NCBI GenBank assembly: GCA_934130235.1
Contig: CAKOXU010000026.1
Span: 1-11,765 of the forward strand
DNA: 11,765 bases
Reading direction: 5' to 3'
Source: an uncultured Bacilli bacterium
GTDB taxonomy: Bacteria; Bacillota_I; Bacilli_A; RF39; UBA660
Position numbers and translations under genes: made by a program. Of the stretch, positions 5,941 through 11,765 are shown one piece after another. The notes below the pieces were generated by a model. It was given only the letters and a program-made list of their open reading frames with translations. It did not search any database and was not told the origin of the DNA. Each line of letters starts with the position of its first letter. Position 1 is the stretch's first letter.

Positions 5941-5961
5941 TGTTATAATTATTAAAAGGAG
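5941..5961 (+). promoter_or_regulatory. Extended -10 promoter of the AAA+ operon
   Basis: TG-T-TATAAT (5941-5949) is a perfect extended -10. The region at the -35 distance is only a T-run. An AAAGGAG ribosome site (5955-5961) follows, eight bases before ATG at 5970. The same 'TGTGTTATAAT' string occurs at 10407. Confidence 0.6.
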
Positions 5962-5969
5962 AATTATAT

Positions 5970-6941
5970 ATGAATAATAATTACAATGGATTTAGTGTTA
6001 TAAAGAATTATGGAGAAGATTTAACTAATAAAGTATATTTAACAGATCCTGCAATAGCACGTGATGAAGAATTAAAAACATTGATGATGGTTCTACTTAC
6101 TCCAGAAAAATCTGCACTTTTGATAGGTAAAGCAGGTGTAGGTAAAACTTCTATAGTAGAAGGATTAGCTTATAGAATAATGAATAAAACAGTTCCTAAT
6201 GTTTTACAAAACTATAGAGTTATTAAAATTAATTCATCATCATTGATAGGAAAAATAACATATAATGGTAATGAACAAATGGTAGTAAGTGTCTTAGTAG
6301 AGGAGCTAAAACAAGTAAATGATGTAATAATATTTATAGATGAGATTCATACTTTAATAGGCGCTACAAGTACTAATTCAATGGATTTAGCTAATATTTT
6401 AAAACCAGTTATTGATAGAGGCACAGTTAAATTAATAGGTGCTACTACGGATATGGAATACAATACATATGTAGTAAGAGATAGAGCGTTTTTAAGACGT
6501 TTTGAAAAAATAAATGTATCAGAGCCTGATCAACCAACTACAGTTGAAATATTATATAAATCATTGCCAAAAATAGAAAAGCAAACAGGAATTAAATTTA
6601 GATATAATGAATATGTGACTCGTATGCTTTTAGAATCTATTGTATCTGCGACAAGTGAGTATAAAAGGGTATATGGACTAGGAGCTATGTATCCGGATAT
6701 TGCTTTTTCAGTTTTAACATCGGCATTTTCTCAAGCTTTATTTCAAAATAGACCATTTGTAACAACTCTAGATGTATACAATGCCATTAGAACTAGCAAA
6801 AGAATATATGCGGATTCTATTATAAAAGAATTGGATTTGTTTAGAGAAAAATTTAAAGATGTAGTAATGCAAGAAAAAATTACTCTTCCTATAGTTAAAA
6901 GAGAAGAACTTGAGGATAATGAAATAGGGGGAATACAATGA
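5970..6941 (+). CDS. Standalone AAA+ ATPase, Clp/Hsp100 D1-like
   Basis: A 323-aa protein consisting of one AAA+ module closest in pattern to the first ATPase domain (D1) of ClpA/ClpB/ClpC. 'PAIARDEEL' (28-36) matches the 'P-x-I-G-R-x-x-E' lead-in. Walker A is GKAGVGKT (53-60) and Walker B is IIFIDE (120-125), followed by 'IHTLIGA'. Sensor 1 lies in 'LIGATTD' (155-161), and the tandem arginines R176-R177 in 'FLRRF' are at the arginine-finger site. A small helical lid with 'GLGAMYPDIAFSVL' follows (236-249). The usual Clp N-domain, the coiled-coil middle domain, the second ATPase domain and any ClpP-binding loop are missing. It is half the size of ClpC but not visibly truncated, because it has its own promoter and a normal end. 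It overlaps the next gene by ATGA. A substrate-remodelling or assembly role is plausible; the partner is unknown. Confidence 0.8.
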   Translation: MNNNYNGFSVIKNYGEDLTNKVYLTDPAIARDEELKTLMMVLLTPEKSALLIGKAGVGKTSIVEGLAYRIMNKTVPNVLQNYRVIKINSSSLIGKITYNGNEQMVVSVLVEELKQVNDVIIFIDEIHTLIGATSTNSMDLANILKPVIDRGTVKLIGATTDMEYNTYVVRDRAFLRRFEKINVSEPDQPTTVEILYKSLPKIEKQTGIKFRYNEYVTRMLLESIVSATSEYKRVYGLGAMYPDIAFSVLTSAFSQALFQNRPFVTTLDVYNAIRTSKRIYADSIIKELDLFREKFKDVVMQEKITLPIVKREELEDNEIGGIQ

Positions 6942-7402
6942 GAAAAGTACCGTTTAAAAATTATTTGATTTTAGGCATTATTATTTTGATTGTTTTTTTC
7001 TTGACTTTGGTTTTGAGAAAAACATATATTGATGCTAACAAAAATGATGCTGTAAGTTTTAATACAATTGAGATAAAAGATTTCAATCAATATACGATAG
7101 AAAATTCAGACTTGATATTATATATGTACAACAGCAGAAATAATTTAGATGAATCATTTCAATCTGAATTTGTAAAAAAACTCAAAAAAGTTAATCTTTA
7201 TGAACGTGTAGTTGGAATTGATTGTGATGGAGTTGAGAATGATTTAAATAAAATTTTAAAAGAAAAATATAATATTGATATTGATACTTTTCATACTCCT
7301 ATTATATTAATTATAAAAGATAATAAGAAAGATAGTGTTATATATGTAAACATTAATAACTATAATATTAATACCATAATAAACTATAAGGTGTTTAAAT
7401 GA
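6938..7402 (+). CDS. Second membrane-anchored thioredoxin-fold-like protein
   Basis: A 154-aa protein with a basic N-terminus, one membrane helix (about 8-26) and an extracytoplasmic domain. Residues about 43-150 follow the thioredoxin order: 'IEIKDFNQYTIENSDLILYMYNS' (44-66), helix 'FQSEFVKKLKKV' (74-85), strand 'ERVVGIDCD' (89-97), helix 'NDLNKILKEKYNI', then 'FHTPIILIIKDNKKDSVIYVN' (118-138). The T120-P121 pair sits where thioredoxins carry the cis-Pro. The position of the CxxC motif is occupied by 'NSRNN', and the only cysteine is C96, so no classical redox site is present. The fold is inferred from pattern. It is translationally coupled on both sides: ATGA overlap with the AAA+ gene (6938-6941) and with trmL (7399-7402). 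Ribosome site AGGGGG (6926-6931) lies in the end of the AAA+ gene. Confidence 0.5.
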   Translation: MRKVPFKNYLILGIIILIVFFLTLVLRKTYIDANKNDAVSFNTIEIKDFNQYTIENSDLILYMYNSRNNLDESFQSEFVKKLKKVNLYERVVGIDCDGVENDLNKILKEKYNIDIDTFHTPIILIIKDNKKDSVIYVNINNYNINTIINYKVFK

Positions 7403-7908
7403 TTAATGTAGTTTTATATGAACCGGAAATACCACAAAATACGGGTAATATTATGAGAACATGTGCTGGAACAGATACACATTTGCATTTAATTGGTCCT
7501 TTAGGATTCTCACTTAGTGATAAATATATTAAACGTAGTGGTGTAAATTATATAGAAAATTGCAATTATACGTTATATGATGACTATGATGAGTTTTTAA
7601 CTAAAAATCAGGATGGAGATTTTTACTATTTAACTAGATATGGAAAAAGACCTCATTCAGATTTTGATTTTAGTGACAGAAACAAAAACATATATTTAGT
7701 CTTTGGTAAAGAAAGTACAGGTATTCCTAAAGAAATATTGAAATCACATTTAGATAGATGTCTACGCATTCCAACAAACAATAATATACGTGCACTTAAT
7801 TTATCTAATTGTGTTGCGTTAGTTTTGTTTGAAGTGTTAAGACAACAAGACTATCCACATTTATCAAAAGTTGAGCCATTTAAGGGAGAAGACTTTTTAG
7901 AAAAATAA
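7399..7908 (+). CDS. trmL: tRNA (cytidine/uridine-34-2'-O)-methyltransferase TrmL
   Basis: A 169-aa SPOUT-fold methyltransferase that 2'-O-methylates the wobble base of certain leucine tRNAs using S-adenosylmethionine. The family motifs are present in order: 'YEPEIPQNTGNIMRTCAG' (7-24), 'LIGPLGF' (31-37), 'KRSGVNYIE', 'LVFGKESTGIPKEIL' (about 100-114), and the knot region 'CLRIPTNNNIRALNLSNCVAL' pattern near 126-147. The family usually has 'RIPM' and 'RSLNLSN'; here they read RIPT and RALNLSN, mild changes. Length is normal for the family. It overlaps the upstream gene by ATGA, with AAGGTG (7388-7393) as ribosome site, and is the last gene of the operon. No terminator is visible after it; the promoter of the next gene starts three bases past its stop. 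Confidence 0.92.
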   Translation: MINVVLYEPEIPQNTGNIMRTCAGTDTHLHLIGPLGFSLSDKYIKRSGVNYIENCNYTLYDDYDEFLTKNQDGDFYYLTRYGKRPHSDFDFSDRNKNIYLVFGKESTGIPKEILKSHLDRCLRIPTNNNIRALNLSNCVALVLFEVLRQQDYPHLSKVEPFKGEDFLEK

Positions 7909-7910
7909 TA

Positions 7911-7963
7911 TTGTAAAAAATAATAATTTGTGTTATTATTAATAGTGTAAAAGAATAAGGAGG
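7911..7963 (+). promoter_or_regulatory. Promoter and ribosome site of the 7969 gene
   Basis: TTGTAA (7911-7916), exactly 17 bases, TATTAT (7934-7939) with an extended -10 TG at 7931-7932. A strong AAGGAGG (7957-7963) lies five bases before ATG. The -35 and -10 boxes are both near consensus. Confidence 0.65.
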
Positions 7964-7968
7964 ATAAT

Positions 7969-8616
7969 ATGCCCGATATAGTACAATATTTTATGAATAA
8001 TTATATTTGGATTTTATCTATAATAATAGTGATATTATTGGCTGTTATCGGATATTTTGCAGATAAAACCAATTTTGGACAAGGAACAAAGGATGATCCT
8101 GAAAAAAATGAGACAAAAGATAATACTAAGGATTTAGATTTATCCGATAAACCAATAGATAAAGTTGAGGATTCTTTAACACAACCAATTCAGCCTGAAT
8201 TTACGAATAGTGAGAGTGATATTCATGAACAAAAAGATGATAATAAAGAGCAAGACTCAACTGTTGAATTAACAGAAACTGATGGTAACGAACACGTAAA
8301 TGATTTATCTACTACAACTGAAAAGGATAAAGAAAATTTTTCTCAATCTTTGGATTCTTTTATAACTCCAGTAGAAAAAATAAAACAGTCATCTACTCCT
8401 GAACTACCAAAAAATGATATTGATGTTGATCAAGTGTTTAACGAAGCAATACCAGTTAAATCTTTAATAGACGATGATTTGATTTCTGATATAGATAATT
8501 TAACATTGGATAATAAAAAAGACAAAGAAGTAGAAATACCTGATTTAGATGATATAGAATTACCTAAAATTCAGTCTTTGTCTGATGATAAAGAAGAAGA
8601 TATTTGGAGATTTTAA
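7969..8616 (+). CDS. Acidic membrane-anchored protein, unknown function
   Basis: A 215-aa protein not assigned to a family. Residues 1-11 are followed by one strong membrane helix (about 12-31) and then about 180 hydrophilic residues, strongly acidic and rich in Asp, Glu, Lys, Asn and Thr, with little predicted fold. The N-terminal part of the tail is low complexity. The C-terminal part (from about residue 125) has short hydrophobic pieces that look like docking motifs: 'LDSFITPVEKI', 'VFNEAIPVKSLIDDDLI', 'EIPDLDDIELPKI'. It ends in 'EEDIWRF'. Topology is not certain. With few positive charges before the helix and K33 just after it, the tail may be cytoplasmic, like an assembly scaffold or division adaptor. 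This is inference. It has its own strong promoter and ribosome site and shares a terminator with the convergent gene. Confidence 0.6.
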   Translation: MPDIVQYFMNNYIWILSIIIVILLAVIGYFADKTNFGQGTKDDPEKNETKDNTKDLDLSDKPIDKVEDSLTQPIQPEFTNSESDIHEQKDDNKEQDSTVELTETDGNEHVNDLSTTTEKDKENFSQSLDSFITPVEKIKQSSTPELPKNDIDVDQVFNEAIPVKSLIDDDLISDIDNLTLDNKKDKEVEIPDLDDIELPKIQSLSDDKEEDIWRF

Positions 8617-8646
8617 AAAAAGTTCACATTGTGAACTTTTATTTTT
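8616..8646. terminator. Bidirectional terminator between convergent genes
   Basis: A 10-bp stem AAAAGTTCAC / GTGAACTTTT (8618-8627 with 8631-8640) with a 3-base loop. It is followed by ATTTTTTG on the plus strand and a T-run on the minus strand. It lies at the stop codons of both genes, at 8616 and 8639. Confidence 0.8.
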
Positions 8647-8944
8647 TGTTAACAGATAATTCTATAATCAGATTCATGTCATCATCATTTGCTATTATGT
8701 TTTTATGAAGTTGACCACATTTTTTGCATTTATATATAATCTTATAAGTGTCTCTAAATTTTTCTATGCCTATCGGTTCTAATAATCCTTTACATTCATT
8801 TTTTCTGTCGCCAGGCATAACATCCACATGTTTTGAATATAAACAATATGGGCAATGATCTCTTGCTGTATAATTCAATTTACTTACATTTTTCATGCAA
8901 TTTTCACAAATAAAAGAATCGTCAATCATATTAAATCTTTTCAC
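8639..8944 (-). CDS. RNHCP-domain zinc-ribbon protein
   Basis: A 101-aa protein of the RNHCP family, small zinc-binding proteins of unknown function. From the chosen GTG start: a short lead, then 'SFICENC' with the first C-x-x-C, 'ARDHCPYCLYSKHVDVMPGDR' carrying the family signature (here D-H-C-P rather than N-H-C-P), 'CKGLLEPIG', and 'YKCKKCGQLHKNIIANDDD' with the last C-x-x-C. The cysteine pairs should form one or two zinc sites. The frame is open 36 bases further up, to a TTG. However, GTG at 8942-8944 lies exactly three bases after GGTGAT, and the longer version would read through a perfect TATAAT promoter box. I therefore reject the extra 'CYNC' as coding. The gene diverges from the protease gene at 9053 and converges on the 7969 gene. 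Confidence 0.8.
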   Translation of the reverse strand: MKRFNMIDDSFICENCMKNVSKLNYTARDHCPYCLYSKHVDVMPGDRKNECKGLLEPIGIEKFRDTYKIIYKCKKCGQLHKNIIANDDDMNLIIELSVNKK

Positions 8945-8947
8945 AGT

Positions 8948-8988
8948 ATCACCAATACAATTATAACATGTTTTAAGCAATATATGAA
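8948..8988 (-). promoter_or_regulatory. Promoter and overlapping ribosome site of the RNHCP gene
   Basis: On the minus strand: TTCATA (8983-8988), 17 bases, TATAAT (8960-8965) with extended -10 TG, six bases, GGTGAT (8948-8953), three bases, GTG. The predicted leader is about 9 bases. This arrangement decides the start codon of the gene. Confidence 0.65.
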
Positions 8989-8999
8989 GTAAAAAAATA

Positions 9000-9028
9000 T
9001 GGACATTTTATTCATATTATGATATAGT
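9000..9028 (+). promoter_or_regulatory. Promoter of the S41 protease gene
   Basis: TGGACA (9000-9005), exactly 17 bases, TATAGT (9023-9028). Transcription would start near 9035. The ribosome site is weak: GGAAG at 9039-9043, or GTGAT at 9045-9049. The promoter lies back to back with that of the RNHCP gene. Confidence 0.6.
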
Positions 9029-9052
9029 TTAAGAGAATGGAAGCGTGATAGA

Positions 9053-10288
9053 ATGAAACATAAAAAAATAAACATTAATAACATAAAAGCAAAGATGAAT
9101 AAAAGAAGTATAAAAAATATGGAAGTAATACTTTTTGTTATGATAGCGCTTTTAACGGGAATACTTATAGGAGAAACCTTTACTCATACAAACGTAGCTT
9201 CACAATCTGCAAAACTTAATGATAAGAATTTAAATAAATTTATATATAATTATGAATACATTCTTAACAATTATTATAAAAAATTAGATCCAGATGAACT
9301 TATTAATAGTGCGATTAAGGGAATGACAGAATCATTAGATGATCCTTATTCAGTATATATGGATGAAACAGAATCAAACAATTTTTCAATAACACTTGAT
9401 GGCTCTTATAAAGGCTTAGGACTTCAAATAGGTAAAGATGAACAAAGCGGTTATATGATAGTTACTGGAATTTTAAAAAATAGCCCTGCAACTAAAGTGG
9501 ATATTAAAGTTGGAGATAAAATTGTTTCCATAAATGATAAATTATCAAAAGATATGAAGAGTTCTGATTTTAGCAGTTATGTAACAAGTAGTAAAGAAGA
9601 TAACTTTGTATTAAAATTGATACGCGGCGATGAAGAAAAGACTGTTACTTTAAAAAAAGATAGTATAGTTCTTACATCAGTCACTTCAAAAGTATATGAA
9701 GTAAATAATAAAAAAATAGGGTATATATATATAGGAATATTTGCTAACAATACATATGTGCAGTTTAAAAATGCTCTTGAAGATTTAGAAAGTAAAAATA
9801 TCGATTCACTTATTATAGATGTAAGATCAAATAGTGGTGGCCATTTAACTGCAGTGGATAATATATTAGATATGTTTTTAAATTCTAAACAAATAATGTA
9901 TCAATTTAAGCAATCTGGAAAAGTAAAAGCAACATATGGTACGGGAAATGAGAATAAGAAAAAATATGAGATAGTTCTATTAGCCGATTCAAACAGCGCA
10001 TCTGCATCAGAAGTTTTAATAGCAGGATTAAAGGACAATTTCGGATATAAATTAATAGGTCAAAAAACATATGGAAAAGGTTCTGTTCAAGAAATGGTTA
10101 ACCTATCAGATGGTAGTCAATATAAAATTACCACTAAAAAATGGTTAACTCCTAATTCTAAATGCTTAACAGATGATGGTGGAATAATACCAGATATAGA
10201 AGTCAAATTAGATGATAAATATTATGATACATATGAAGAAAAAGATGATAATCAATTACAAACAGCAATCGATTACTTATCTAAATAA
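9053..10288 (+). CDS. S41 carboxy-terminal processing protease (CtpA/CtpB-like)
   Basis: A 411-aa membrane-anchored serine protease. A basic N-terminus (1-22) and one membrane helix (about 23-41) place the rest outside the membrane. Then come the family's helical N-domain with 'GMTESLDDPYSVYMD' (90-104), a PDZ domain at about 115-205 ('YKGLGLQIG' and 'ILKNSPATKVDIKVGDKIVSIND'), and the S41 core. The catalytic serine is S317 in 'NSASASE' and the general-base lysine is K342 in 'YGKGSVQ'. Their 25-residue spacing is the same as S430/K455 in E. coli Tsp. 'IIDVRSNSGGH' (254-264) is the third conserved block, usually R-x-N-x-G-G. Family members trim C-termini of envelope proteins; CtpB of Bacillus acts in sporulation signalling. 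The C-terminal peptidoglycan-binding domain of many CtpA proteins is missing. It has its own promoter and a strong terminator. Confidence 0.92.
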   Translation: MKHKKININNIKAKMNKRSIKNMEVILFVMIALLTGILIGETFTHTNVASQSAKLNDKNLNKFIYNYEYILNNYYKKLDPDELINSAIKGMTESLDDPYSVYMDETESNNFSITLDGSYKGLGLQIGKDEQSGYMIVTGILKNSPATKVDIKVGDKIVSINDKLSKDMKSSDFSSYVTSSKEDNFVLKLIRGDEEKTVTLKKDSIVLTSVTSKVYEVNNKKIGYIYIGIFANNTYVQFKNALEDLESKNIDSLIIDVRSNSGGHLTAVDNILDMFLNSKQIMYQFKQSGKVKATYGTGNENKKKYEIVLLADSNSASASEVLIAGLKDNFGYKLIGQKTYGKGSVQEMVNLSDGSQYKITTKKWLTPNSKCLTDDGGIIPDIEVKLDDKYYDTYEEKDDNQLQTAIDYLSK

Positions 10289-10309
10289 ATCATCAATAAT
10301 TTTATAATC

Positions 10310-10342
10310 AAAGTTACTGGGAGTTCTCTAGTGACTTTTTTA
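10310..10342 (+). terminator. Terminator of the S41 protease gene
   Basis: A 12-bp stem with wobble pairs: AAAGTTACTGGG (10310-10321) pairs with CTCTAGTGACTTT at about 10327-10338. A T-run and TATTATT follow. Confidence 0.75.
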
Positions 10343-10406
10343 TTATTAATTTAAATATTTTAATAATACGGTGTAATAACTATAATTGTTTTTATTTTTA
10401 GTAAAA

Positions 10407-10430
10407 TGTGTTATAATACAAACAGGTGAT
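10407..10430 (+). promoter_or_regulatory. Extended -10 promoter and ribosome site of the DUF402 gene
   Basis: TGTG-T-TATAAT (10407-10417) is a perfect extended -10, with only a T-rich stretch at the -35 distance. Seven bases later GGTGAT (10425-10430) precedes ATG at 10437 by six bases. It fixes the start at 10437 rather than the upstream in-frame TTG at 10386, which would put the promoter inside the gene. Confidence 0.65.
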
Positions 10431-10436
10431 TTGAAA

Positions 10437-10991
10437 ATGAAAAAAATGTGTATAGGAGATAGGCTTCAGATACAATGCTATAAGCATGATGGCAAAGTAC
10501 ATAGAGCTTGGAATGAAGCCGTACTATTGGAAGAACAAAAAAATTATTTAGTATTTGGCAATAATAAAACAACTGTTACAGAATCAGAGGGTACAACGTG
10601 GAGGACTAAGGAACCTGCTATTATGTATTTTTTTAAAGATAGATGGTACAATATTATAGCACAGATGAAAAAAGACGGTATCTATTATTACTGTAATATA
10701 GCTACTCCATATATAATAGAAGAGAACACGATTAAATATATTGATTATGATTTGGATCTAAGAATATTTCCAAAAGGCGATTATAAAATTTTAGATAAGC
10801 TCGAGTATCAGTATCACAAAAATAAAATGAATTATTCTGACGATTTAGATGTTGTTGTTAATAATGCATTAAAAGAGCTTATAGAGGACTATAATAATAA
10901 TGATGTGATGTTTGACTCTAAAAAAAACATGGAGTATTTAGAAATGTATTTAGAATTAAAAAAGGAAGCAGAAAATAGTAATTTTAATTGA
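10437..10991 (+). CDS. DUF402 nucleoside tri-/diphosphatase (UPF0374, YgaC/Ntdp-like)
   Basis: A 184-aa protein close in pattern to the UPF0374 group of the DUF402 family. It opens with 'GDRLQIQCYKHDGKVHRAWNEAVLL', then 'TTVTESEGTTWRTKEPAIMYFFKDRWYNIIAQM'. The signature 'GIYYYCNIATPYIIEENTIKYIDYDLDLRIFP' follows. The Y-Y-Y-C-N and Y-I-D-Y-D-L-D strands carry the metal- and phosphate-binding residues. A helical C-terminus with 'LDVVVNNALKELIEDYN' ends it. The characterised staphylococcal member hydrolyses nucleoside tri- and diphosphates; the same activity is expected here in the cytoplasm. The family usually has 'ESDG..W..REPA', so S-E-G and T-K-E-P-A are conservative variants. Length is normal. 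The start is set by the promoter/ribosome-site module. A terminator follows, and the rRNA operon begins about 100 bases later on the same strand. Confidence 0.88.
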   Translation: MKKMCIGDRLQIQCYKHDGKVHRAWNEAVLLEEQKNYLVFGNNKTTVTESEGTTWRTKEPAIMYFFKDRWYNIIAQMKKDGIYYYCNIATPYIIEENTIKYIDYDLDLRIFPKGDYKILDKLEYQYHKNKMNYSDDLDVVVNNALKELIEDYNNNDVMFDSKKNMEYLEMYLELKKEAENSNFN

Positions 10992-11005
10992 TGAATGGAA
11001 TATAA

Positions 11006-11034
11006 TAAAAGAGTAGAGGGTACTCTTTTATTTA
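11006..11034 (+). terminator. Terminator of the DUF402 gene
   Basis: AAAAGAGTA (11007-11015), five-base loop, TACTCTTTT (11021-11029), then ATTTAT. A perfect 9-bp stem that insulates the rRNA operon from upstream transcription. Confidence 0.75.
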
Positions 11035-11052
11035 TGAAAATATATTAAAATC

Positions 11053-11088
11053 AAAAAAAATTAAAAACTTTCAAAAAAAGTATTGACA
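11053..11088 (+). repeat. 36-bp direct repeat, copy 1 (rRNA P1 UP element and -35)
   Basis: Identical over 36 bases to 11214-11249, with the two copies 161 bases apart. Each copy holds A/T-rich tracts typical of an UP element and ends in the TTGACA -35 box, so the repeat duplicates the upstream half of the rRNA promoter. Confidence 0.85.
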
Positions 11089-11111
11089 CAGCCAAATATA
11101 TTTGATATATT
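11083..11111 (+). promoter_or_regulatory. rRNA promoter P1
   Basis: Consensus TTGACA (11083-11088), exactly 17 bases, TATATT (11106-11111). A/T tracts lie directly upstream in the 36-bp repeat. Transcription would start near 11118. Confidence 0.8.
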
Positions 11112-11213
11112 TGTAAAGCGTCATGCAAATGTTGTCGATTTTTGAAACATGTAAATGTGGATATAAAAAAATTGATTAATTTACATTTCGCAAGTATTAA
11201 ATATGTCAAATTT

Positions 11214-11249
11214 AAAAAAAATTAAAAACTTTCAAAAAAAGTATTGACA
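11214..11249 (+). repeat. 36-bp direct repeat, copy 2 (rRNA P2 UP element and -35)
   Basis: Second perfect copy of the 36-base block at 11053-11088, again ending in TTGACA. The bases beyond the -35 box diverge, except that both copies keep TTTGATATA at the -10 region. Confidence 0.85.
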
Positions 11250-11272
11250 TTTAATTTTTGATTTGATATACT
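11244..11272 (+). promoter_or_regulatory. rRNA promoter P2
   Basis: Consensus TTGACA (11244-11249), exactly 17 bases, TATACT (11267-11272). Transcription would start near 11279, about 130 bases before the mature 16S end. Confidence 0.8.
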
Positions 11273-11279
11273 ATGTTTG

Positions 11280-11408
11280 CTTTTCACGAAATGGAACTAA
11301 TTTTTATTAAAAAAGTTAAGTTTTGAAAAGTGGAATGATCTTTGAAAACTGAGCAAAATGTCAATTCAAAATTAGTTAGGAAAGAACAATTCGATTAAAA
11401 ATTATTTT
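11280..11408 (+). other. rRNA leader with boxA-like antitermination site
   Basis: The transcribed leader contains TGATCTTTGAAAACTGA at about 11336-11352. This closely resembles the boxA region found before 16S genes in Bacillus and relatives, where the Nus complex prevents premature termination. An AT-rich stretch with a long T-run leads into the 16S gene. The partner strand for RNase III processing would lie beyond the window. The gap 11035-11408 holds this leader, the two promoters and no ORF. Confidence 0.6.

Positions 11409-11765
<357 letters not shown>

Noticed and set aside
10386..10436. 17-residue N-terminal extension of the DUF402 protein from a TTG
   Set aside because: It would translate the extended -10 promoter and the ribosome site. 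The ATG at 10437 has GGTGAT six bases upstream and matches the usual family start.
11112..11213. Possible long hairpin between the two rRNA promoters (TGCAAATGT with ACATTTCGCA)
   Set aside because: The pairing is short and bulged with a large AT-rich loop; no support for an attenuator or riboswitch. No CRISPR repeats, tRNA genes or transposon ends were seen anywhere in the window.

Overview
The window is AT-rich (I estimate under 30% G+C) and comes from a bacterium with Gram-positive-type genes: AGGAGG/GGTGAT ribosome binding sites, a lipobox lipoprotein, a LicD transferase, UPF0316 and UPF0374 (YgaC-like) proteins and a CotY/CotZ-type coat protein. TGA is used as a stop codon (ends of the genes at 5970, 6938 and 10437) and all proteins read normally with TGG as Trp, so this is genetic code 11 and not a classical Mycoplasma. 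The partial 16S gene at the right edge has the '...GGCGGCATGCCTAAG...' start common in Bacilli/Mollicutes relatives. An uncultured gut Bacilli lineage of the RF39 / Erysipelotrichia-neighbour type is my best guess, but this is inference and was not searched.

Layout. 1-300: ribosome binding site of a minus-strand gene lying off the left edge, a bidirectional terminator, and a minus-strand DUF378 membrane protein. 386-3436: four plus-strand envelope genes: a LolA-fold/DUF4367 lipoprotein, a membrane-anchored thioredoxin-fold-like protein, a UPF0316 (DUF5698/DUF2179) membrane protein and a DUF368 polyprenyl-phosphate transporter. 3422-4456: a convergent licD gene whose terminator lies inside the last codons of the DUF368 gene. 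4576-5914: a Cys-rich CotY/CotZ-like coat protein, a convergent 100-aa unknown (possible Sm-like barrel), and a triple-LysM protein with no signal peptide. 5970-7908: a tight three-gene operon (ATGA overlaps) of a standalone Clp-D1-like AAA+ ATPase, a second membrane-anchored thioredoxin-fold-like protein, and trmL. 7969-8944: an acidic membrane-anchored unknown and a convergent RNHCP zinc-ribbon protein sharing one terminator. 9053-10991: an S41/CtpA protease and a DUF402 nucleotide phosphatase. 11035-11765: tandem rRNA promoters with a 36-bp perfect repeat, a boxA-like leader, and the 5' end of 16S rRNA.

How it fits together. Much of the window serves the cell envelope: lipid-carrier recycling (DUF368), glycopolymer decoration (LicD), extracytoplasmic protein handling (lipoprotein, CtpA, thioredoxin-like proteins). 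The coat-type Cys-rich protein and signal-less LysM protein suggest spore or exosporium-like assembly, or a repurposed remnant of it. Two patterns are not explained by ordinary annotation. First, a compact promoter-ribosome-site module (-10 box, 5-7 bases, GGTGAT-like site, 3-6 bases, start codon) recurs before seven genes and predicts 5' leaders of only about 8-13 bases. Second, there are two membrane-anchored thioredoxin-fold-like proteins without a CxxC motif.
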